A stretch of 64,000 nucleotides of DNA from Bog-756 sp963725275 (GTDB lineage: Bacteria; Actinomycetota; Acidimicrobiia; Acidimicrobiales; RAAP-2), in contig CAVRXS010000007.1 of assembly GCA_963725275.1 (NCBI GenBank), positions 248,001 to 312,000 of the forward strand. Direction: 5' to 3'. Shown here piece after piece: positions 12,336 through 20,198 of this stretch. A program made the translations under genes and the position numbers. Numbering within the stretch: position 1 is the first letter of the stretch; each line of letters begins with the position of its first letter. The notes below the pieces were generated by a model. The model was not told the DNA's origin, ran no database searches, and saw only the letters and a program-made list of their open reading frames with translations.

Positions 12336-13334
12336 ATGAACGCTCCTTCCGGTAGTGCGGTGGTGCGACCGCACCGGTTGCACCGGTCGGGCAACGGCTC
12401 CGCTCCGGAGGCGGTCGATCTCGCGACGACCGTTGGCTCGGTCGACCTCCCCAACCCGGTGATGACCGCGTCGGGCACCGCGGGGTACGCCGACGAGCTC
12501 GAGGCCTACCGGCCGCTGGCCGCGGTCGGAGCGGTGGTGGTCAAGTCCCTCTCGGTCGACCCCTGGCCGGGCAATCCCGCTCCGCGGGTGCACCAGGCGA
12601 AGGCCGGCATGGTCAACAGCGTCGGGCTGCAGGGCCCAGGGGTGGAGGCCTGGGTCCGGGACCAGCTCCCGCGTCTGGTGTCCGTCGGTGCCCGGACCGT
12701 GGTCAGCATCTGGGGTCAGCGGGTCGACGACTACGCGCGGGCGGCCGCGATGCTGGCCGGGGTCGCAGGCCTGACCGCTCTCGAGGTGAACGTGAGCTGC
12801 CCGAACCTCGAGGACCACCGGGCCATGTTCGCCCAGTCGGCCGCAGCCACCGCGGAGGTCGTGTCCGCGGTCGGCGAGCACTGCCCGGGCCTGCCCCGGT
12901 GGGCCAAGCTGACGCCGACCGTGCCCGATCTGCCCGCGATCGCCGGCGCCGCCCTCGGCGCCGGTGCCGAGGGGGTGACCCTCATCAACACGGCCCCGGC
13001 CATGGCCATCGACATCGAGCGGCGCAGGCCGGTCCTCGGGTCGGGTCCGACGGGGGGCGGCTTGTCCGGCCCGGCCATCCACCCGATCGCGGTGCGCGCG
13101 GTCTTCGATGTGCGGGAGGCCCACCCGGATGCTGCGATCATCGGCGTCGGGGGGGTGACCCACGGACGGGATGCCGTCGAGCTGCTCATGGCCGGCGCCG
13201 ACGCCGTCCAGGTGGGCACGGCCACCTTCCGCGACCCGCGCGCACCGTGGACGGTCCTCGAGGAGCTGCGGCAGTGGTGCGCGTCCCACCGGGTGCGTTC
13301 GGTCGCCTCGCTGCGGAGCGCCGCCCATGGCTGA
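12336..13334 (+). CDS. pyrD: Dihydroorotate dehydrogenase, class 1 (PyrDB-like)
   Basis: Flavoenzyme oxidising dihydroorotate to orotate in the cytosol. The 332-residue protein has the class 1 signatures NPVMTASGTAGY near the N-terminus, the active-site cysteine in EVNVSCPN, LTPTVPD, the FMN-phosphate loops GVGGVTHGRDAVELLMAGA and QVGTATF. An N-terminal extension of about 30 residues precedes the core. Class 1B enzymes normally pair with the iron-sulfur/FAD subunit PyrK, usually encoded next to pyrD, yet carB abuts pyrD here with no room for pyrK. Either pyrK is elsewhere or this enzyme uses another acceptor. Confidence 0.92.
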   Translation: MNAPSGSAVVRPHRLHRSGNGSAPEAVDLATTVGSVDLPNPVMTASGTAGYADELEAYRPLAAVGAVVVKSLSVDPWPGNPAPRVHQAKAGMVNSVGLQGPGVEAWVRDQLPRLVSVGARTVVSIWGQRVDDYARAAAMLAGVAGLTALEVNVSCPNLEDHRAMFAQSAAATAEVVSAVGEHCPGLPRWAKLTPTVPDLPAIAGAALGAGAEGVTLINTAPAMAIDIERRRPVLGSGPTGGGLSGPAIHPIAVRAVFDVREAHPDAAIIGVGGVTHGRDAVELLMAGADAVQVGTATFRDPRAPWTVLEELRQWCASHRVRSVASLRSAAHG

Positions 13335-14208
13335 GCCGACCACGGCCCCGATCGGGTTCACCACGCGGGTCGCCGAGGCGGTGGCAGCCACCGGCCCGCT
13401 CTGCGCGGGCATCGACCCGTCGGCGGCCCTGCTCGGGGAGTGGGGCCTCCCGGACTCGGCCGACGGTCTGCGCGAGTTCGGGCTCCGCTGCGTCGAGGCG
13501 TTCGCAGGGGTGGTCCCGGTGGTCAAGCCGCAGGTGGCGTTCTTCGAGCGATGGGGTGCGGCCGGGGTGGCCGCCCTCGAGTCGGTCCTGGGCGCTGCCC
13601 GCGGGGCCGGGCTGCTGGTCATCGCAGATGCCAAACGCGGAGACATCGGGCCGACCATGGCGGCCTACGCGTCGGCGTGGCTCGACCCCGCCGGTCCGTT
13701 GGTGGCCGATGCGGTCACCGTGCTCCCCTACATGGGGATCGGTTCGCTCCGGCCCACGTTCGAGCTCGCCGCGGCATCCGGCCGCGGCGTCATCGTGGTG
13801 GTGCGCGGATCCAACCCCGACGGCCGCGTCCTGCAGGAGGCGATCGTACGGGCCGACGACCCCACCGGACGCGACCACGGGAGGACGATCGAGGACATGC
13901 TGCTCGGCTCGATCGCCGAGCTCAACCGGGGCGGCCTCGCGCCCGGCGGAACGGTGGGAGCGGTGGTCGGTGCGACCCTCGAGCCCTCGGCGTTCGATCT
14001 GGCCGGTCTCGGCGGGGTGATCCTTGCCCCCGGGGTCGGAGCACAGGGTGGCACGGCCGAGGGCGTGGCACGACTCTTCGGGCGGTGCGCACCCGGCACG
14101 GTGCTGCCCAGCGTGTCGCGCTCGTTGCTCGGCGCCGGCCCTGACGTCGCGGCCCTCACCCGCGCGGCCCGGATCGAGCGCGACGCGATGTGCACCGCCC
14201 TCGGCTGA
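13327..14208 (+). CDS. pyrF: Orotidine 5'-phosphate decarboxylase (long type)
   Basis: Last step to UMP. The 293-residue product belongs to the longer actinobacterial/mycobacterial type of OMP decarboxylase. Its catalytic motif IADAKRGDIGPTMAAYA (about residue 99 on) carries the Lys-Asp charged network; GIDPSAALLGEWGL near the start and FAGVVPVVKPQVAFFE are also characteristic. ATG 13327 overlaps the pyrD end by eight bases. This closes the pyr operon; the following gene is on the other strand. No clear hairpin is seen in the 50-base gap after it. Confidence 0.94.
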   Translation: MAEPTTAPIGFTTRVAEAVAATGPLCAGIDPSAALLGEWGLPDSADGLREFGLRCVEAFAGVVPVVKPQVAFFERWGAAGVAALESVLGAARGAGLLVIADAKRGDIGPTMAAYASAWLDPAGPLVADAVTVLPYMGIGSLRPTFELAAASGRGVIVVVRGSNPDGRVLQEAIVRADDPTGRDHGRTIEDMLLGSIAELNRGGLAPGGTVGAVVGATLEPSAFDLAGLGGVILAPGVGAQGGTAEGVARLFGRCAPGTVLPSVSRSLLGAGPDVAALTRAARIERDAMCTALG

Positions 14209-14258
14209 CCGGCGCCCGTGGCCACCAGGACGCGTCGGGACCGTCGGGCAGGCGGCGC

Positions 14259-14837
14259 TCAGCGGTCTGCTGTGGGCAGGTCCGCGGGGAACTCGATGAA
14301 GGCGGACGGGGGGAGGTACTCCTGGGGAATGTCGGCCGGGCTGTCGTACCAGTCGACATCGAAGACATTGGCGAGCCCGTCCCCATCGACCGTGCCGCTG
14401 AGCCCGGCGTCCGCTGAGGTCAGGAACGCCTGCCGTCCGTCGATGCGGCCGGCGTCGAGTGCCTCCCACGTCGCGCGGTCGACGCGGGCGATGAGGCTGT
14501 ACGTGCACCCGTCCCCGGTTGCCCCGACCGGGCGGCCGATCATCGCGTGGTGGGCGCCGTCGTCGATCGCGTAGACCGCGGCGTCGCCGTCACCCGCACG
14601 GGCGCGGATCCGGTGCGGGTGCCCGAACAGGTGCACGCCTCCGTGGCGCCGCTCCTTCATGGCCCACAGAGGGCTCGGTGGGACCACCCCCTCGGGTTCG
14701 TGTTCTTCGAGCGGGGTCGCGTCGGCCGGTGCCGTGACCGGGAAGGTGTACCCCGCGGTGCCGGGCGCGAAGTGGAGCTGCCCGTCGTCGCGGGGCTGGA
14801 TGAGCCCGCCGTCCTCGGTGCGATCCCCGTCGTCCAT
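14259..14837 (-). CDS. Conserved-looking hypothetical protein, 192 residues
   Basis: No family recognised. The protein is soluble, without signal peptide or membrane segment, rich in acidic residues and with several His/Trp. A central stretch (FGHPHRIRARAGDGDAAVY, then DDGAHHAMIGRPVG and YSLIARVDRATWEAL) looks like a folded beta-rich domain. The start is set at the ATG on 14837 because AGAGG lies eight bases before it; a longer reading to 14885 lacks such a site. It lies between pyrF (convergent) and the 5-oxoprolinase genes on the same strand, with 88 bases to pxpBC, so it may be cotranscribed with them. Confidence 0.55.
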   Translation of the reverse strand: MDDGDRTEDGGLIQPRDDGQLHFAPGTAGYTFPVTAPADATPLEEHEPEGVVPPSPLWAMKERRHGGVHLFGHPHRIRARAGDGDAAVYAIDDGAHHAMIGRPVGATGDGCTYSLIARVDRATWEALDAGRIDGRQAFLTSADAGLSGTVDGDGLANVFDVDWYDSPADIPQEYLPPSAFIEFPADLPTADR

Positions 14838-14925
14838 GTCCGGTTCCTCTCGTCGGGGCGGTGCGCCCGCTGTGCTCCGGGACATGCTGCCACGCCCGGT
14901 GCGGGGTGGGTGCCGCAGCCGGAGG

Positions 14926-16626
14926 TCAGGTGCCGGCGGCGGTCGGGTACCACCCCGAGACGCGGCCGTCGAGCACGTGCCGGGCCCGGCGCAACGCGGT
15001 GCGGGCCTCGTGCCGCTCGCAGAACCGCAGGGCCACCCGGTCGCCCGGGGACAGGCGTCCGAGGACGGGGAGGTCGGCTGCGATCACGCAGGCAGCGACC
15101 GGGTACCCGCCCACCGTGGCATGGTCGGGGAGGAGGACGATCGGGGTCCCGTCGGGAGGGATCTGGACGGCACCGCTGACCATGCCGGTGGACGCTGTCC
15201 GGCCGGCCACCGGCTGCGTCGTGCCGGGCGCTTCGAGCCGCAGTCCGATCCGGTCGGAACGGCCGCCGATGCGCCAGACGGTGCCGCACAGGCGGTCGAG
15301 GAGTTCCCGTGGCATCGGGTGGGGTCCGGCGATGCCCCGCAGGACGGTGACGTCGCCGGCGCCGGGGGAGCGTCCCGACGGGGGCGGGGACAGCGCGCCC
15401 CGCACGGGCCCGGGCCGACCGCGGGCGAGGCGGTCACCGGCTCGGAGCGGCCCGGGGCCGAGTCCGGAGAGCAGATCACTGGACCGCCCTCCGACCACGG
15501 TCGGCGTCTCGAGGCCGCCCGCCACGGCCAGATAGGCACGCAGACCCCGGTGGATACGTCCGACCGACACGATCTGCCCGTCGGCGACGGGCAACACCGT
15601 GTCGGCGTCGACAGGGTGGCCGTCGACGAGGACATCGACTGCCCGTGGAGCCGCACCCACGACCGCCAGGTGGCCGCGCCCGGCGATGCGCACGGTGGGC
15701 CCGGCCGCGGTGCACTCGACGACCGCGGCCGTGTCGGGATTGCCCAGGAGGCGGTTGGCGAGGACGAGGCCCTCCGGATCCGCCGCCCCGCCGCGGGGGA
15801 TGCCCAGCGAGGCGACGGCCCGCCGTCCGCCGTCCTGGATCAGGCTGAGGGTCCCCGGGTCGAGGACGTCGAGATGGTCGCGGTCGCCGGCCACGAGTGG
15901 GGGTCGTGGGTCAGGGTGCTCGTGCTGGGCACGAACGCGAGCGGTGCCGGTCGCGACGGTGAAGCGCACCCGATCACCGGGACGGACGAGCGCGTAGGGC
16001 GGCGCGTCGGGGTCGAACAGCGGGACGTCGGTCCACCCGAGCAGCTGCCAGCCGCCCGGCGAGGCGCGCGGGTAGATCGAGGCGAACCCGCCGCCGACCG
16101 CGACCGATCCGGCCGGTACCGAGGTGCGTGGCGCGTCGCGTCGGGGGAGTGCGGCGAGCTCCGGCGGCAGCCCGGTGAGGTACGGGAATCCCGGCGCGAA
16201 GCCGAGGAACGCCACGCGCAGGTCCGCGCCGCACAGCCACGCGACGACCCGGTCGGTCGAGGCACCGGTGCGGTGCGCGACCTCCTCGAGGTCCTCCCCG
16301 TCGAAGACGACAGGGAGCACGTGGATCTGCGCGGCGGCCGGCTCGGCAGCGTCACGCGGCGCGCCGTGTTCGCTGGAGAGCCCGGCGAACAGATGCTCCA
16401 CCCATGCCGCGCAGCGTTCGGCGTCGGTGTCGTCGAGCGAGAGGTCGAGGACGATCACGACGTTGCCGAACCCGACCACCGCCTCCTCGATGCCGACCGG
16501 CGCCTGCCCGGCGCGCGCCCGACCGGCCACCGCGTGCGCCAGGGCATGGGCCTGTTCGACGCCGGACGTCTCGACCAACAGCGCGCCGTCGCCGAAGGCG
16601 ACCGCGGCACCCTGCGGCGCGGTCAT
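14926..16626 (-). CDS. Fused 5-oxoprolinase subunits B and C (PxpB-PxpC)
   Basis: Two subunits of the prokaryotic ATP-dependent 5-oxoprolinase in one 566-residue chain. The N-terminal part (about 1-235) is PxpB/KipI-like: LGFAPGFPYLTGLP, PRTSVPAGSVAVGGGFASIYP and PGGWQLLGWT. The C-terminal part (about 255-566) is PxpC/KipA-like: VLDPGTLSLIQDGGR, GIPRGGAADP, CTAAGPTVRI and GGYPVAACVIAADLP. In most bacteria these are separate genes; fusions of the two also occur. ATG 16626 overlaps the pxpA end by four bases. Together with PxpA the enzyme should open 5-oxoproline, a damaged form of glutamine and glutamate, to glutamate. Confidence 0.87.
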   Translation of the reverse strand: MTAPQGAAVAFGDGALLVETSGVEQAHALAHAVAGRARAGQAPVGIEEAVVGFGNVVIVLDLSLDDTDAERCAAWVEHLFAGLSSEHGAPRDAAEPAAAQIHVLPVVFDGEDLEEVAHRTGASTDRVVAWLCGADLRVAFLGFAPGFPYLTGLPPELAALPRRDAPRTSVPAGSVAVGGGFASIYPRASPGGWQLLGWTDVPLFDPDAPPYALVRPGDRVRFTVATGTARVRAQHEHPDPRPPLVAGDRDHLDVLDPGTLSLIQDGGRRAVASLGIPRGGAADPEGLVLANRLLGNPDTAAVVECTAAGPTVRIAGRGHLAVVGAAPRAVDVLVDGHPVDADTVLPVADGQIVSVGRIHRGLRAYLAVAGGLETPTVVGGRSSDLLSGLGPGPLRAGDRLARGRPGPVRGALSPPPSGRSPGAGDVTVLRGIAGPHPMPRELLDRLCGTVWRIGGRSDRIGLRLEAPGTTQPVAGRTASTGMVSGAVQIPPDGTPIVLLPDHATVGGYPVAACVIAADLPVLGRLSPGDRVALRFCERHEARTALRRARHVLDGRVSGWYPTAAGT

Positions 16627-17384
16627 TCGTCCGGCAGCACGGAAAAGGCGCGGACCGCCAGCCCGGCGTGCTCCAAGGTCTCGCGGACGGCACGGGCGGC
16701 CTCGGCGGCCCGGGGCGAGTCCCCGTGGATGCACAGGGTCTCGACTCTGAGCCCGATCCAGCGGCCGCCACGAGTGGTGATCCCACCGCGTTGCACCAGC
16801 GTGAGCGCACGGGTTGCGACCGCCGCCTCGTCGTCGACCAGGGCACCGGGCAGGTCGCGTGGGGCGAGCTCGCCGTCCTCGCCGTAGACGCGGTCCGGAA
16901 ATCCCTCGTGCACGACCCGGAGTCCGGCGGTTCGCGCCGGTGCATCGACCGCGCTTCCCGGGGGCGCCACCAGCATCGTGCAGTGGGGTGCCAACGCCCC
17001 GACCACCGCGGCGGCGATCTCGGGGTCGGTCGCCATCCGGTGGTACAGCGCGCCGTGCGGTTTTGCGTAGACCACCCTGCCGCCGACGGCAGCCGACTCG
17101 TCGACCAACGTCGTCCACTGCTCCAGCACGTCGGCCGCCAGTCGATCGGCGGTCACCTCGCGGTCGCGCCGACCGAACCCGATCCAGTCGCGGTAGGAGA
17201 AGTGGGCGCCGATCGCGACTCCCCGTTCCACGCAGGCCGCGGCAGCCTCCCGCATCACCGAGCGATTGCCGGCATGGAAGCCGCAGGCGATGCTGGCACT
17301 GGTCACGGTGTCGAGGAGCGCCCGATCCCGGCCGGTCCACCGGGCACCTTCGGCCATGTCGGCATTGAGGTCCACGGACGGCAC
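16623..17384 (-). CDS. pxpA: 5-oxoprolinase subunit A (LamB/YcsF family)
   Basis: Component of ATP-dependent 5-oxoprolinase, which hydrolyses 5-oxoproline to glutamate. The 253-residue length matches the family. Signatures: SVDLNADMAEG at the N-terminus, SIACGFHAGN, IGAHFSYRDWIGFGRR, KPHGALYHRM and the late LCIHGDSPRA. The GTG start is required to keep the VDLNAD motif at the terminus. pxpA is first of the minus-strand unit pxpA-pxpBC, transcribed away from mihF across a 95-base divergent spacer. Confidence 0.9.
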   Translation of the reverse strand: MPSVDLNADMAEGARWTGRDRALLDTVTSASIACGFHAGNRSVMREAAAACVERGVAIGAHFSYRDWIGFGRRDREVTADRLAADVLEQWTTLVDESAAVGGRVVYAKPHGALYHRMATDPEIAAAVVGALAPHCTMLVAPPGSAVDAPARTAGLRVVHEGFPDRVYGEDGELAPRDLPGALVDDEAAVATRALTLVQRGGITTRGGRWIGLRVETLCIHGDSPRAAEAARAVRETLEHAGLAVRAFSVLPDE

Positions 17385-17443
17385 GACTCCAGTATCGGTG
17401 ATCGACCGCTGGCGGGCTCGCCCGAGCGACGCCCGGGGCCCGG

Positions 17444-17479
17444 ATGACCGGGCGGCCCGGAGGCGCTATCGTTCCGACC
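17444..17479 (+). promoter_or_regulatory. mihF promoter, leaderless
   Basis: A -35-like ATGACC (17444-17449) is followed after exactly 17 bases by TATCGT (17467-17472), and then seven bases to the ATG at 17480. The transcript would therefore begin at or within a base or two of the start codon. No Shine-Dalgarno is present before the ATG, which agrees with a leaderless message. The same spacing recurs at several other genes in the window. Confidence 0.65.
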
Positions 17480-17797
17480 ATGCCGCAACCGCCCGCACTC
17501 ACGCCCGAACAGCGCCAGGCCGCCCTGGCCAAGGCAGCCAAGGTCCGCCGCGAGCGGGCCGAAGTCAAAGAGAGGCTCAAGTTGGGCTCGATCAACCTCT
17601 CCGAACTGCTGACCATGGCCGACGACGACGAGACGGTCGGCAAGATGAAGGTGCTCTCCGTACTCGAGTCCCTTCCCGGTCTGGGCAAGGTCAAGGCTCG
17701 CAGACTGATGGACACCGTCGGGATCTCGGAGAGCCGCCGGCTGCAAGGACTTGGCTCGAACCAACGCGAGGCTCTCCTGCGCGAGACCGCCCGCTGA
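17480..17797 (+). CDS. mihF: Actinobacterial integration host factor MihF
   Basis: Small DNA-binding nucleoid protein found in Actinobacteria, unrelated in sequence to the alpha/beta IHF of proteobacteria. The 105-residue product has a basic, helical N-terminal part (LAKAAKVRRERAEVKERLK) and a C-terminal helix-two-turn-helix DNA-binding domain (KVLSVLESLPGLGKVKARRLMDTVGI). The ATG at 17480 is preferred over an upstream ATG at 17444 because the promoter -10 box lies between them. mihF just before gmk and rpoZ is a standard actinobacterial order. Confidence 0.9.
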   Translation: MPQPPALTPEQRQAALAKAAKVRRERAEVKERLKLGSINLSELLTMADDDETVGKMKVLSVLESLPGLGKVKARRLMDTVGISESRRLQGLGSNQREALLRETAR

Positions 17798-18386
17798 GCG
17801 GACCCACGGGGGAGCGCGCCCTCCGCGGGCCGACTCTCTGCTGTTCGTCCTCTTCGGCCCCGGCGGGGCCGGCAAGGGAACGATCGCTTCCCGCCTGGTG
17901 GCAGACGACCCCGGTCTGTCGCTGAGCCGCTCGTGGACCACGCGCCCTCGTCGCACCGGTGAACCGGAGGACGCCTACGTCTTCGTCGACCGCCCGACGT
18001 TCGAGGCCAGGATCACCGACGGCGGGTTCTTCGAGTGGGCCGAGTTCCTCGGACACCTCTATGGGACACCGACCGCCGAGCCGCCGCCCGGTCGCGACCT
18101 GCTCCTGGAGATCGACCTGCAGGGCGCCCGGCAGGTCCGTGCGCTGCGTCCGGACGCGACCCTCATCCTGCTGCTTCCCCCCACTGTCGAGGCACAGGTG
18201 GAGCGGCTCCGGTCCCGCGGCGACGGCGAGGCCCACATCCGCCGCCGCCTCGCCGAAGGGGCCGAGGAGGAGCGGTCCGGTCGGGAGATTGCCCACCATG
18301 TGGTGGTCAACGGCACGGTCGAACAGGCCACCGGCGAGGTGGCCGGTATAGTGGAGGGTTGCCGCACCACCCGGACCGGGGGGTAG
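17751..18386 (+). CDS. gmk: Guanylate kinase
   Basis: Phosphorylates GMP to GDP. The P-loop is GPGGAGKGT rather than the usual GPSGAGKST; SLSRSWTTRPRRTGE, the lid/GMP segment FFEWAEFLGHLYGTP, LEIDLQGARQVR and IRRRLAEGAEEE follow in order. The start is uncertain: the only standard-type start codon in frame is TTG 17751, which overlaps mihF by 47 bases and adds about 30 residues before the P-loop strand. A shorter start inside GADSLLFVLFG would need a CTG. The length (211 from the TTG) is close to the usual 185-210. Confidence 0.87.
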   Translation: MARTNARLSCARPPAERTHGGARPPRADSLLFVLFGPGGAGKGTIASRLVADDPGLSLSRSWTTRPRRTGEPEDAYVFVDRPTFEARITDGGFFEWAEFLGHLYGTPTAEPPPGRDLLLEIDLQGARQVRALRPDATLILLLPPTVEAQVERLRSRGDGEAHIRRRLAEGAEEERSGREIAHHVVVNGTVEQATGEVAGIVEGCRTTRTGG

Positions 18387-18459
18387 CGCGCGCCGGACCT
18401 CCCGACGCGAAACGGTCGGGTGAGGCAACCCGTCCGACGACATGCCCGAAGGAAACGTG

Positions 18460-18831
18460 ATGGCTCAGAACCTGACCACGCTCATGGACCCACCCATCGA
18501 GAAGCTCCTCGACAAGGTCGACTCGAAGTTCACCCTGGTCGCCCTCGCCTCCCGCCGGGCGCGACAGGTCAACAGCTATTACAACTCGCTCGGTGAGGGA
18601 CTCGGCGTCGTCGTACCACCCCAGGTCGCCTCTGCGTCGGGCAAGCCGCTCTCGATCGCGTTCGAAGAGGTCGCCGAGGGCAAGGCGACCTACTCGCGGC
18701 CCGACCCCGAGGAGGTGGCCCTTGCCGAGGCGGCGGCCCTGGCCCTGCTCGAGGGTGAGGGCACAGACGGCACAGACGCCGTAGACGGCGCAGCGGACGT
18801 CGAGCCTGCGTCGCCCGAGCCGATCGAGTAG
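18460..18831 (+). CDS. rpoZ: RNA polymerase omega subunit
   Basis: Small subunit that helps fold and hold beta-prime in RNA polymerase. The core MDPPIEKLLDKVDSKFTLV and ALASRRARQVNSYY is the omega signature, followed by the actinobacterial extension with PLSIAFEEVAEGKATY. The C-terminal 35 or so residues are acidic low-complexity. ATG 18460 is chosen because GAAGGA lies six bases upstream; an ATG at 18442 is less well placed. It sits between gmk and coaBC as in other actinobacteria. Confidence 0.92.
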   Translation: MAQNLTTLMDPPIEKLLDKVDSKFTLVALASRRARQVNSYYNSLGEGLGVVVPPQVASASGKPLSIAFEEVAEGKATYSRPDPEEVALAEAAALALLEGEGTDGTDAVDGAADVEPASPEPIE

Positions 18832-18872
18832 CAGACCATCCGGCCGTTCCGGCCGGGACGGTCGGATGTGGG

Positions 18873-20198
18873 GTGGTCGTGGCAGACGCGAGACCGGGTG
18901 ACGGGCGGCCGCAGCTGGACGGTGTAGCCGGGGGCCGTCCGTTCGTGGTGCTCGGTGTGTCCGCGGGCATCGCCGCGTACAAGGCGGTCGACGTCTGCCG
19001 TCGCCTCGTCGACGCCGGGATCCACGTGGCCCCGGTGCTGACCGAGCGTGCGACCAGGTTCGTCGGGCGGACCACCTTCGACGCGCTGGGCTCGGAACCG
19101 TCCCAGACCAGTCTCTTCGACGGTGCATCGCCCATTCCCCACACCCGGCTCGGCAGGACGTGCGATCTGGTGGTCGTCGCGCCGGCGACCGCCGATCTGC
19201 TCGCACGCTACGCGGCGGGTCTCTGCGACGACCTCCTCACCGCCACGCTGGTGGCCACCGCGGCTCCGGTGGTCGTGTGCCCCGCCATGCACACCGAGAT
19301 GTGGGAGCACCCGTCGGTCCGCCACAACCTGGACGTGTTGCGCTCCCGCGGCGTGACCGTGATCCCGCCAGAGGAGGGCCGACTGGCCGGCGGTGACGTC
19401 GGAGCGGGACGGATGGCCGAGCCACCGGTCATCGTGGACGCGGTGCTGGGCCTGCTCGCACCGGGGTCCCGGGCTTTCGCCGGCGGACCGGGCAACGCGG
19501 GATCGGACTTGGCCGGCGTGCGGGTGGTGGTCTCCGCGGGCGGAACCCGGGAACCGATCGACCCGGTGCGCTTCATCACCAACCGGTCGTCGGGCAAGCA
19601 GGGTCACGCTCTGGCCGCTGTGGCCCGTCGGCGCGGGGCGGAGGTCGTGCTGGTCACCGCGAGCACGCTTCCCGGGCCGGTGGGGGTCACGGTGGATCGG
19701 GTGGACACCGCATCGGAGATGGAATCGGCCATGCTCGCCAGGGCGGCGGTGGCCGATGTGGTGGTCATGGCCGCGGCGGTCGCCGACTTCCGCCCGGCGA
19801 CGGCCGCCGGGGCCAAGATGCACAAGGCCGACGGGATCCCCGAACTGGTCCTCGAAGCGACGCCCGACATCCTGGCGGAGCTCGGACGGAGGAGGCGTCC
19901 GGGCCAGGTCCTGGTCGGATTCGCGGCCGAGACCGAACTGCTGCCGGAGCGAGCCAAGGCCAAGCTGGCCGCAAAGGGCGTCGACCTGATCGTGGCCAAC
20001 GACGTCTCGGCCGACGGGGTGGGATTCGACCACGACACCAATCAGGTGACCATCTTCGGCGCCGACGGGTCGGCCGTCGGGGTGCCCCTGTCTGCCAAGG
20101 ATGCGGTGGCCGACGCCGTCTTGGATAGGGTGTGCGCGCTGTTGTTCCCCGGGACGACCGGGAGCCCGACGAGCCGAGCAGAATGGACCACCCCGTGA
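18873..20198 (+). CDS. coaBC: Bifunctional phosphopantothenoylcysteine decarboxylase/synthetase
   Basis: Two coenzyme A steps in one 441-residue protein: CoaC (flavin-dependent decarboxylase, about residues 20-200) and CoaB (synthetase, about 215-430). CoaC shows LGVSAGIAAYKAVD, the catalytic His in SPIPHTRLG, VVAPATADLLA and CPAMHTEMWEHP. CoaB shows SAGGTREPIDPVRFITNRSSG (as two parts) and AAVADFRPA. The substrate-flap motif reads GRLAGGDVGAGRM, with glycine where the E. coli enzyme has its reactive cysteine (ACGDIGPGRM). GTG 18873 is likely; GTG 18879 is an alternative. The end overlaps metK by 16 bases. Confidence 0.93.
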   Translation: MVVADARPGDGRPQLDGVAGGRPFVVLGVSAGIAAYKAVDVCRRLVDAGIHVAPVLTERATRFVGRTTFDALGSEPSQTSLFDGASPIPHTRLGRTCDLVVVAPATADLLARYAAGLCDDLLTATLVATAAPVVVCPAMHTEMWEHPSVRHNLDVLRSRGVTVIPPEEGRLAGGDVGAGRMAEPPVIVDAVLGLLAPGSRAFAGGPGNAGSDLAGVRVVVSAGGTREPIDPVRFITNRSSGKQGHALAAVARRRGAEVVLVTASTLPGPVGVTVDRVDTASEMESAMLARAAVADVVVMAAAVADFRPATAAGAKMHKADGIPELVLEATPDILAELGRRRRPGQVLVGFAAETELLPERAKAKLAAKGVDLIVANDVSADGVGFDHDTNQVTIFGADGSAVGVPLSAKDAVADAVLDRVCALLFPGTTGSPTSRAEWTTP

